Shown here piece after piece: positions 8,888 to 16,073 of a stretch of DNA of 27,543 nucleotides. The first letter of the stretch is position 1, and each line of letters opens with the position of its first letter. A program made the translations under genes and the position numbers. Location of the stretch: assembly GCA_036402175.1 (NCBI GenBank), contig DASWTK010000026.1, positions 1-27,543 of the forward strand. Direction: 5' to 3'. This DNA is from DASPKM01 sp036402175 (GTDB lineage Bacteria; Bacteroidota; Bacteroidia; Chitinophagales; Chitinophagaceae). The notes under the pieces were generated by a model, which was not told where the DNA came from, did not search any database, and saw only the letters and a program-made list of their open reading frames with translations.

Positions 8888-9273
8888 AGGAGATATTTAA
8901 ATGAGAAGCCCCAATCAAATTTACTTCATTTCTCAAAAATATAATTGCAGAAGAAATATACCATATAGCTTTATTACTCACCCTATTGACGGTCTCCCAT
9001 TTCAGCGACTCGATAAACTCAGTGTAATTTTTATCAGGTTTCATGCTATAAATTTTACTGCTTTTAAATGCCTGCTAATCAACAAATAAATAAGACCTGC
9101 TGAATCTTAATGCGGTTAAAAGATTAGCAAGTCTTGTCAAATCAGGTATAAAATGGTTCGAAAAATGCCCGTGCAGGCAAACAAAAAAAGGACAGATCAG
9201 CAATTGCAGATTTGTCCTTTTTTGCTGAATGCAGTCTGCATTCTAAATGAGCTTCCAGTTTGTAGTGGTTGGC
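8888..9273. other. Intergenic region with terminator and tRNA-like fragment
   Basis: This 386-bp stretch lies between the sensor kinase start and the 3' end of the next minus-strand gene. It is AT-rich and probably holds the promoter of the kinase operon near its left end, although no convincing promoter hexamers stand out. Its right part holds TGGTTCGAA at 9154-9162, identical to the T-arm segment of tRNA-Gln at 4291-4299, followed by AGGCAAAC and a strong hairpin. I see no coding sequence in it. Confidence 0.6.
9184..9223. terminator. Bidirectional terminator hairpin, relative of the post-tRNA terminator
   Basis: The perfect 11-bp arms AAAAAAGGACA (9184-9194) and TGTCCTTTTTT (9213-9223) have U-runs in both directions. 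The loop contains the palindrome GCAATTGC. It most likely terminates the minus-strand lipoprotein gene that ends at 9274. Read on the minus strand, it shares a 20-base segment with the hairpin after tRNA-Gln, with a single mismatch. Confidence 0.85.
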
Positions 9274-10389
9274 TTAATTATATTTATACAGCAACAATCT
9301 CATCCTTCTCTCATTTCCATTATCTCTTACCAGAATAGCCGGGTAATTTTCAGTAGCGATTATGTCTATCACCGCGGGGTCTGTCATTCCCAGTTTATCG
9401 TTTATATGAGTAATTGTTACACCTTCATCATACGTCTCAAATAACGATAGTGAAGTGTTGGTTCCATTTACTCCACCACCGAATATTATGTGTTTTTTAT
9501 TGGATGGGTTCAGCCACACGCCGGTTATGTATGCATAAGGTAAAATATCGGTGCCTGTGCTCTTAAATATATATTTCCATTGAGTACCTTCTATTTTAAT
9601 CAGCGCCCCTTCCAAACCGGCATAAAGAACACCCGGATTCGAACGAAATGTTTCCAGGCAATTGGGCCTGCGGTTTTCCCATTCATAGTTTTTGCCGATG
9701 AACTGATCCAGCGTTCCAAGTTTCACCGGGTCGGTTGCATCGATACTGTATTTACCCAGCCAGGCATGGTCTAACGGAGCTTCCGCTCCCTGGTATATTT
9801 CACCAGCGCTTCCTTCGCGGAAATTGATCACACAGTTTATACCGAAATACGAATCAGTATTGTAATTCTGCCGGTTCCAGGTTTCCCCGCCATCTTTGGA
9901 AACTGAGATGGTTATGCCGCTCAGGTTCGCGAAAATTTGATTGGGGTGTCCGGGCCTTGCCCTGATGTCTGAAAAGGATTCGTAAATATTATTCCTGCTA
10001 TCAAATACAGGGGAGGCCGCAGCCTGCCAGGTTACGCCTGCGTCGGCAGAAATGTATAACGATTTTTCGGTTGGACCACCGGATTCAATAGCTGCAAAAA
10101 ACTTTCCTGCTATTTCAGGATGACTGTAAAGAACATTTACCTTTTTTCCTGCTAATCCTGCTCTGCGCCAGATTTTTTCTGTCAGGCCGATTTTCCAGAC
10201 ACCATCATTTGATGCAACAAAAATCTCTCCCTGATGATAAACCATTAACGCGGTACTTACAACTGCAACGGAAGAAACAGCAGAGACATACCCGTAATCA
10301 ATAAACTTGTCCTGAATAGGAGTCCGGTTGTTTTTTTTGCATCCGGCAAATACGATTACCACTGTGAGTAAGCTTATTAAATTTCGCAT
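9274..10389 (-). CDS. Lipoprotein with BNR/VPS10-like beta-propeller repeats
   Basis: This 371-residue predicted lipoprotein has a signal peptide and the lipobox F14-A15-G16-C17, so it is probably anchored in the outer membrane. The body contains sialidase/BNR (Asp-box)-type signatures SADAGVTW and SKDGGETW and other repeats such as ASNDGVWKIG, consistent with a beta-propeller like those of the sialidase/photosystem-assembly YCF48/VPS10 type. No catalytic residues of a true sialidase can be assigned, so a binding or scaffolding role is more likely. It is divergent from the barrel gene at 10508, with a 118-bp shared upstream region. Confidence 0.8.
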   Translation of the reverse strand: MRNLISLLTVVIVFAGCKKNNRTPIQDKFIDYGYVSAVSSVAVVSTALMVYHQGEIFVASNDGVWKIGLTEKIWRRAGLAGKKVNVLYSHPEIAGKFFAAIESGGPTEKSLYISADAGVTWQAAASPVFDSRNNIYESFSDIRARPGHPNQIFANLSGITISVSKDGGETWNRQNYNTDSYFGINCVINFREGSAGEIYQGAEAPLDHAWLGKYSIDATDPVKLGTLDQFIGKNYEWENRRPNCLETFRSNPGVLYAGLEGALIKIEGTQWKYIFKSTGTDILPYAYITGVWLNPSNKKHIIFGGGVNGTNTSLSLFETYDEGVTITHINDKLGMTDPAVIDIIATENYPAILVRDNGNERRMRLLLYKYN

Positions 10390-10507
10390 GGATAGTTGGT
10401 TTGAGAATATACTGACACGGTGATGTATGGTTTCGTTGCCTTCAATAAATACTATTACTGTTAAAAAAATAAGTCGTTACCTTTCAATAACCTGAAAGTC
10501 AAATTAT

Positions 10508-11425
10508 ATGAGAGTTTCTTTAATATGGTCAGCTGATTGTTTCTGCGCACCATCTGCTTTCAGGTTTCAATGCATTCTTATTGTCCTGCTTTCATTTAAT
10601 ACTCCGGTTTTGTTTTCACAGCCATATATTGATCTTATAAAAATATATGGTGCATTGTCGCCCACAGCCGGACCTTCCGGCAATACTATCCGTTATTCCG
10701 TTGCCGGCATCAATGTTACGTTGCCTCTTGTCCTTGATAAAAAAGGAAACACCTTTATTGTGAACCCATTCTTCGATCAGCATTCGGTAGAAATAAATGA
10801 TTTGAAATTCAGGTTAAACAGCATTGGCGGATCCGCAGGGTTTCTGTTCAAAGATGTTTTTCGTAAAACCGATATGTACACCGCGTTCGTTGTTCGGAAC
10901 AATAAGGAAAGCGGATCTGATAATGGCTACCCGTACCAGTTTGGTGGAGTTGTGCTGTTTACTTTGAAAAAGGACTCCCTGCTTTCCTTTAAACTGGGCA
11001 CTTATTATAACAGTGAATTTTTCGGGAACTTTTTTGTTCCGCTGGTTGGTATTGACTGGAGAATAAGCCGGTCTTCAAATCTTTTTGGGGTGTTGCCAGG
11101 AAGCCTTACGTATGAATACAAGGTCTCGAAAAAATTTTATATCGGAGCCAGCTTCAGAGCAATTACAACTTCATTCAGGCTTGCACCGGGGAATAATGGT
11201 CTGACCGGCCTTCGAAAATATTTAAGGATTGATGATAACCAGTTAGGCGTGTTCGCAGATCATTATCTGACAGGCAATTTTGTTATCACAGCAGAAGCCG
11301 GATATACCGCGTTTCGAAGATACCGGTTAACATCACTCCAGTTACTGGGAGAACAGGAGACCAGGTTCAGGAGAGATAATTATTACCTGCGTGCCGGTGT
11401 CAGTTACAGGATGCGGTTCAGATGA
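10508..11425 (+). CDS. Putative outer-membrane beta-barrel protein, DUF6268-like
   Basis: This 305-residue protein has an N-terminal hydrophobic signal (about residues 18-38, ending FSQ) followed by alternating aromatic/polar strands, ending in RAGVSYRMRFR. A terminal aromatic-containing strand is typical of outer-membrane barrels. The overall pattern resembles DUF6268 proteins of Bacteroidota, whose function is unknown. Its 3' end overlaps by 8 bp the truncated sensor fragment on the other strand. A surface or porin-like role is inferred from topology only. Confidence 0.72.
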   Translation: MRVSLIWSADCFCAPSAFRFQCILIVLLSFNTPVLFSQPYIDLIKIYGALSPTAGPSGNTIRYSVAGINVTLPLVLDKKGNTFIVNPFFDQHSVEINDLKFRLNSIGGSAGFLFKDVFRKTDMYTAFVVRNNKESGSDNGYPYQFGGVVLFTLKKDSLLSFKLGTYYNSEFFGNFFVPLVGIDWRISRSSNLFGVLPGSLTYEYKVSKKFYIGASFRAITTSFRLAPGNNGLTGLRKYLRIDDNQLGVFADHYLTGNFVITAEAGYTAFRRYRLTSLQLLGEQETRFRRDNYYLRAGVSYRMRFR

Positions 11426-11627
11426 TTGATGTTGAGCCTATCCATAGGTCACCGGGTTTGTCCTGGTAAGGAGAGAAAAAATAAGATGAAGTAAGGCCGT
11501 CGTTAACAGTGTACAATCGCAGGTTAGTTCCCTGCGCATAAAGCTGGAACGAATAAACAAAAGCCAGCAGTACTCCGGTGAGAAGTCGTTTTGTTGTCTG
11601 AATGTCAACTAAAGAACTATCTATCAC
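11418..11627 (-). pseudogene. Truncated N-terminus of a propeller-type two-component sensor
   Basis: This 69-codon reading frame encodes a signal-peptide-like segment (about residues 12-31, ending LYAQG) followed by LRLYTVNDGLTSSYFFSPYQDKPGDLWIGS. The latter is the characteristic first blade of the regulator-propeller (Reg_prop) sensor domain of Bacteroidota hybrid two-component proteins (pattern YT..DGL.S....s.fqDk.G.lWiGt). Such proteins are usually about 1000-1400 residues; here the frame stops after one blade. The rest is missing, and the space is occupied by the convergent barrel gene. It lies 38 bp downstream of the HupE-like gene on the same strand. I read it as a gene remnant left by a rearrangement. 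Confidence 0.75.
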
Positions 11628-11665
11628 AATACAAATATAGATTCAAAGTCACATAATGTAATTGT

Positions 11666-12325
11666 TCAATAGATCACTCTTATAATTGTCCAATAAGCCG
11701 CAATGAGAGCAATGAGCAGAGAAATGGGATTGGCGATGAATTTTTTGTACCAGGTCTTTTTTGAGAAAGGGAAAATTAATAAAGCAAAAACGGCAATTAT
11801 TACAATTATCTGTCCAGTCTCGACACCTGCATTGAATGAAACAATTGAAGTGAGGAACTTATCACGCGGCAAACCTGTTTCATTCAGTGAACCTGCAAAA
11901 CCAAGTCCATGTATCAGGCCAAAAAGGAATACAACAACAATTCTCCCTGCCTTAAAATTGCCGAACAGGATATTCTCCAGTGATACGAACATGATTGACA
12001 ATGCTATCACGGGCTCAACAATCGCTGCAGGCAGTACTATGATATTCTTCATACTTAGAGCAAGCGAAATTGAATGCGCCAATGTGAACGCGGTTGCCTG
12101 CCAGAGAATAACCTTTAGTTTTGGATTTAACATGCAAAGGCCCACCACAAACAAAATGTGATCCAATCCATCGGGAACAATGTGATCAACGCCCAGGGAA
12201 AAATAAAAACGAAATACATCCCGGACAGGGGCTTTTTCCATCTGGTAATTGATCGCATGAGCAAATACTTCTGTTACAAACAACATTATTAAGATTGTAA
12301 AAATGAACTTAAAGTATTGTCTCAT
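11666..12325 (-). CDS. HupE/UreJ-family membrane permease
   Basis: This 219-residue protein has an N-terminal signal-like helix and about six further transmembrane helices. HupE/UreJ_2 signatures are clear: GVDHIVPDGLDHILFV at residues 45-60 (D47, H48, D55, H56), FTLAHSISL with H84, VEP with E104, FGLIHGLGFAGS with H139, and FNAGVETGQ with E169. HupE/UreJ proteins are known or proposed nickel/cobalt permeases in other phyla; this subfamily's substrate is not established. Its start codon overlaps the stop of the TonB receptor gene (ATGA), indicating translational coupling. It is the last intact gene of the operon and would act in the inner membrane. Confidence 0.88.
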   Translation of the reverse strand: MRQYFKFIFTILIMLFVTEVFAHAINYQMEKAPVRDVFRFYFSLGVDHIVPDGLDHILFVVGLCMLNPKLKVILWQATAFTLAHSISLALSMKNIIVLPAAIVEPVIALSIMFVSLENILFGNFKAGRIVVVFLFGLIHGLGFAGSLNETGLPRDKFLTSIVSFNAGVETGQIIVIIAVFALLIFPFSKKTWYKKFIANPISLLIALIAAYWTIIRVIY

Positions 12326-14598
12326 CTTTTTCTGTTTGCGGTTCCGTTAAATAAATAGCTCGCTGTGATCTTTATAAAGAAGGGCGTTCCCGGAGTAAAA
12401 TGTATTTCTGACACTGACTGCGGCTCATTACGTAATCTGCTTTCCACCATGAATTGGGTCTCTTTCCATCTTGAATCAAAAAGATTATGGATGGTAAGCC
12501 CAACTTCGTAACGTGAACTGTTATAGTTCAACGTAAGGTCGTTTATAAAATATCCTGTTGCGATCGAGCTGTTATCTTCATTTGCCGGTCTGTTGCCCAT
12601 GTATCGGTAGCGAAGACTTCCATTAATTACCCCGCTTTTAATTGTTAACCCACCTGCGCTTGTAAATACCGGTGCCAACGGAATGTGATCTTTTCCTTTT
12701 GGATTGTCGGTGGCCCTGGCATAGGAATAATTTGCGTCCGCATCTATGAACAGCCATCTGTTGGGTTGATACCTTATTGAGCAATCAATTCCCGTTCGAT
12801 TAGTTCTTCCAGCCCGCTCCACTATGGCTTCATCGCCAACATACACAAATTCCTGCTCCATGAACAGATGCCAAACTGCCGCATTTATTAATAATTTTTC
12901 TCCGGGCTTCAGTATAACTCCAAGGTCGGTTCCAAAAGCAGCAGGCAAGACACTCTGATTATTTTGTAGAACCGAGACTCTTGTGTCGTTGGAATGAAAT
13001 CCCTTTCCTGCGCTCAGATATAACTGTGTAGTTTTGCCAGGGTGATAGTAAAGATTAAGTTTGGGGTTTACTATGACCCTGCTGGTGCTGTTTAATTTAT
13101 TATTATCCTTTTTATCATAGTAGCTCATTTTAAAATAGTCAAGCCGTACTCCCGCGTTCAGCCTGAATCGCTCATTAAAATGAACTGTTTCATCTAAATA
13201 GATGGCTGTGTTGATCTCTTTTATATCTCCCAGACTCAAAGGCAATAGCAGGGCATCTCTGTTCATTGTTCTCGAGAGTTCACTATTGTAAATCCTGTCG
13301 TATCGTACAAAAAAACCCAGTTCGCTAGTAAACCTTGAATTCCCTGAATGCTTCACATTAGTATAGCTTCCATTATAACCTGTCATGATCCGCTTTTCCT
13401 TCTGCCTGATCTGGTCGCCTTTAATACTGTCAAAATTGAAGAAAGTAAAATTGGAATAAAGCTCAAAATCGTAATTGGTATAAAACACCTGATTTCGGAT
13501 AGAGTTCCCTCCTGTAAGTTTGGTATTTACAATTGCGTTCAGGTTTGTGCGGCCGGTGATTCCTCCTTCATTGGGGTCAATTGATCCGAAGTATGTTATA
13601 AGCCCGGAATTCACCGCACGAACTGGTATCTGGCCCGATGCATTCCACCTGCTTCGGAATTCTGATGCTGAGACAGTGACAGTATTACTGACTCCTATCT
13701 TTCCATAATATCTACCAAACAAGTTGATCCTTTCAAAATCCTGTGGATTGTCAAAGTAACCATCAGTTAGCATATATTCAGAAGCGATGTAAGCTGATTG
13801 ATCTTTCTGCTCCATTTCTTCGGATAAAATACTTAGCAGTCCAACACCCCGGTAAGTATTGAACAGGCCAGTTTCCAGTTTTACCATGTTATTTGATAAA
13901 ACGTTTTTAGTTCTGAAATCTATAAAGCCCGCGGTAGCCAGGTTGCCTTTTTCTGAATAGTATGGGCCTTTATTAAAACGAACTTTTTCAATCAATTCGG
14001 GAATCAGGAAATGTAAGTCGGCGTATCCCTGCCCATGTGCATGTGATACCATGTTTACCGGAATACCATCAACCGAAATATTTATATCCGTTCCATGATC
14101 AATATCGAACCCTCTCAGGAAGATCTGTTCAGCCTTACCACCTCCCGCATGCTGACCTACAAACAAACCAGGCACGATGCTCAGTACTTGCTGTGAATTG
14201 TTGATGCCACGCAATTGAATATCAGTTTTTGTGATGGGAGCGAATTTATTTCGCGCATCAGGACTGATTGTTACCGCTTTCAGAGATGCTACCTGCCTGT
14301 TAAGATAAATGGAATGATCGGAGCTTATTGCATCAGTTATATGGATTTGCCTGGTTTCAAACCCTATAACAGATATTATTATGCTGTCCTCCTTTTGGAA
14401 TTGAAATTTACCATCTTCGTCAGTGAACGTTGATTTGCCCGAGGAAAGAAAAAGGATCGTAGCTCCTTCCACCGGAGACCCATTCAGGATTTCTTTCACG
14501 GTAAGAAGCCCGCCTGCAGAATGTTTTTGTTTTTGGGCGCGCAAAATACTTCCCGGTAACACGATCGTTAAAATGAATAATAGCATTAAGAGTTTCAT
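12322..14598 (-). CDS. TonB-dependent outer-membrane receptor with CarboxypepD_reg-like domain
   Basis: This 758-residue outer-membrane receptor has a signal peptide (1-22, ending RAQ), a carboxypeptidase-regulatory-like beta domain (about 30-100), a plug (about 108-230), and a 22-strand barrel to the C-terminus. It ends in FFIKITASYLF plus a short basic tail. The plug carries FLRGFDIDHGTDI (160-172) and VNMVSHAHGQGYADLHF (181-197), unusually rich in His (H168, H186, H188, H196). At 758 residues it is shorter than SusC-type glycan receptors (about 1000), and no SusD partner is adjacent, which argues for a small ligand such as a metal chelate. It begins 18 bp after the TPR gene and overlaps the HupE-like gene by 4 bp. 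Confidence 0.93.
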   Translation of the reverse strand: MKLLMLLFILTIVLPGSILRAQKQKHSAGGLLTVKEILNGSPVEGATILFLSSGKSTFTDEDGKFQFQKEDSIIISVIGFETRQIHITDAISSDHSIYLNRQVASLKAVTISPDARNKFAPITKTDIQLRGINNSQQVLSIVPGLFVGQHAGGGKAEQIFLRGFDIDHGTDINISVDGIPVNMVSHAHGQGYADLHFLIPELIEKVRFNKGPYYSEKGNLATAGFIDFRTKNVLSNNMVKLETGLFNTYRGVGLLSILSEEMEQKDQSAYIASEYMLTDGYFDNPQDFERINLFGRYYGKIGVSNTVTVSASEFRSRWNASGQIPVRAVNSGLITYFGSIDPNEGGITGRTNLNAIVNTKLTGGNSIRNQVFYTNYDFELYSNFTFFNFDSIKGDQIRQKEKRIMTGYNGSYTNVKHSGNSRFTSELGFFVRYDRIYNSELSRTMNRDALLLPLSLGDIKEINTAIYLDETVHFNERFRLNAGVRLDYFKMSYYDKKDNNKLNSTSRVIVNPKLNLYYHPGKTTQLYLSAGKGFHSNDTRVSVLQNNQSVLPAAFGTDLGVILKPGEKLLINAAVWHLFMEQEFVYVGDEAIVERAGRTNRTGIDCSIRYQPNRWLFIDADANYSYARATDNPKGKDHIPLAPVFTSAGGLTIKSGVINGSLRYRYMGNRPANEDNSSIATGYFINDLTLNYNSSRYEVGLTIHNLFDSRWKETQFMVESRLRNEPQSVSEIHFTPGTPFFIKITASYLFNGTANRKR

Positions 14599-14616
14599 GG
14601 ATGCAAATGGCAGTAA

Positions 14617-15981
14617 TTAATTTACATTGCTGTATTTTTTCAATGCAACAGTATACTCGCTTTTCAACTCCGGTGCTATTACCGGATTTTTTTTCAGAGC
14701 CTCCTGTAAAAATTTATTCCCTTCTTTTTCCATTCCAGCTTTTGCATAGATCAATCCTGCCCGTATAAGCAAGTCAGGATTTTTACAATTAGTTCTTAAT
14801 GCGCTTCTGATGTACATTAATGCCTTCTGATGATCTCCTTTTTTGTAGAATACCCATGCCAGGGTCTCGTTCACATCAATATTATCAGGCCTGCGGTTAT
14901 ATTCGAGGATAGCATGCTCAAGAGCCCTGTCATGATTGTTCACAGTAAGCCATGCATATGCAAGTTCCCTGTCTGAATAATGACCTGCGCTATCGTCATT
15001 AAGGTTTTGCGAAGTTGCAGTCATTTCGCTGATCATTTTATTTCCCAGTATTCCGGCCTTCCCGTACTGTCCCAACTGACGGTAAATTTTGATAATTTCC
15101 TCTCTGAAGCTATAATCATTTACCATCTGGAACGCATCATTATAATGTGTTAATGCTCTCTGAAAGTTGCCTTTTGCTACTTCAATTCGTGCCAGTCCGG
15201 CAAGTGCATAAGCATAGCCGGGACTTTCCTCCAGACTGATATTGTATTCCATTTCGGCGTTTTTGATTTCTCCTTCCTGCTCATACAACTTACCCAATTG
15301 AACCCTGCACCATTCTGTAGCTTCATTGCCGGGCATTCCTGCTTCAATAGCAAGTTTCATTGCTTCTATGGCACCAGAAATGTCTCCATGGATCTCTCGC
15401 AGGTATGCTATCCGTGAATAAGATCGCAGGTCGGGCCTGATAGAAACCATCCTGTCTGCATTTTCTATCGCTTCTGTATAATTGCCCAGTTCAACGTTTG
15501 CATCGATCATTATACCATAAACAAACGCATTATATGGGTTGCCAGTCTTCGCTTTTGTAGCCGTGGCAAGGCCTTCATTAAAATGATGTTGGGAAAGCTG
15601 AATGATGGCTTTATAGATAAGTGCTTCAAAATTCCCGGGATCTTTTTTCAATACATCTGAAACATATTTCAATACAGCCGGATCGTAATACTGATAGTTC
15701 CCGGTAATTCTTGCTTCCTGTATGAAAAGTGCGGCAAGAGCAAGTATGCTTTTGTCATCATTCGGGTTTTTCCTGATAGCTTCCCCCAAGGCATTTGCAG
15801 TTGCTTTTGTTCTGACCCATTCAGATGTTTGGGCAGAAGGACCCTTTCTTTCCTTTATCCTGTAAGTGGCTGTTGATCTTTCATTCTCCCGCATTTTGTT
15901 ACGCACTACAATGAACCCGGCTGTTGCAATAAAAATCAAGACGAACAAAAGATAAGTATATGACTTTTTCATATTTCGCAT
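14617..15981 (-). CDS. Membrane-anchored tetratricopeptide-repeat protein
   Basis: This protein of about 454 residues has an N-terminal transmembrane or signal anchor (KSYTYLLFVLIFIATAGFIVV) and then about eight or nine TPR units covering most of its length. Examples are the ANVELGNYTEAIENADRM and LAWVFYKKGDHQKALMYIRS regions. TPR proteins are protein-protein scaffolds, so it probably acts in the periplasm. The frame is open to a TTG at 15996, but the ATGs at 15981 or 15972 fit better; I chose 15981. It lies between the DUF4331 genes and the TonB receptor gene, with an 18-bp gap to the latter. A striking inverted repeat lies directly upstream of its start. Confidence 0.87.
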   Translation of the reverse strand: MRNMKKSYTYLLFVLIFIATAGFIVVRNKMRENERSTATYRIKERKGPSAQTSEWVRTKATANALGEAIRKNPNDDKSILALAALFIQEARITGNYQYYDPAVLKYVSDVLKKDPGNFEALIYKAIIQLSQHHFNEGLATATKAKTGNPYNAFVYGIMIDANVELGNYTEAIENADRMVSIRPDLRSYSRIAYLREIHGDISGAIEAMKLAIEAGMPGNEATEWCRVQLGKLYEQEGEIKNAEMEYNISLEESPGYAYALAGLARIEVAKGNFQRALTHYNDAFQMVNDYSFREEIIKIYRQLGQYGKAGILGNKMISEMTATSQNLNDDSAGHYSDRELAYAWLTVNNHDRALEHAILEYNRRPDNIDVNETLAWVFYKKGDHQKALMYIRSALRTNCKNPDLLIRAGLIYAKAGMEKEGNKFLQEALKKNPVIAPELKSEYTVALKKYSNVN

Positions 15982-15988
15982 TTTTGTT

Positions 15989-16060
15989 AACATCAATTAT
16001 TGATCACCGTTCGCTGACTTTGCATTTCATGTTAACTACCGGTAATCAATAATTGATGTT
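15989..16060. promoter_or_regulatory. Long inverted repeat with palindromic arms upstream of the TPR gene
   Basis: Two 21-bp arms, 15989-16009 and 16040-16060, are reverse complements with a single mismatch (20 of 21). Each arm contains a 13-bp palindrome, ATCAATTATTGAT at 15992-16004 and ATCAATAATTGAT at 16045-16057. Their centres are 53 bp apart, about five helical turns. It fills the gap between the second DUF4331 gene and the TPR gene. It could be a pair of operator sites, or an RNA hairpin with a 30-nt loop that tunes expression within the operon. No T-run follows on either strand, so a classic terminator is unlikely. Confidence 0.7.
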
Positions 16061-16073
16061 GTTTAAGCCTTCA

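Noticed and set aside
9091..9183. Possible tRNA or tmRNA around the TGGTTCGAA sequence
   Set aside because: A TGCCTGC/GCAGGCA pairing can be drawn, but no D-arm or anticodon arm of normal geometry fits, and no tag-peptide frame is apparent.
11703..12161. Long plus-strand reading frame of 152 codons
   Set aside because: It is antisense to the HupE-like gene, whose motifs are unmistakable; it has no recognisable features of its own.
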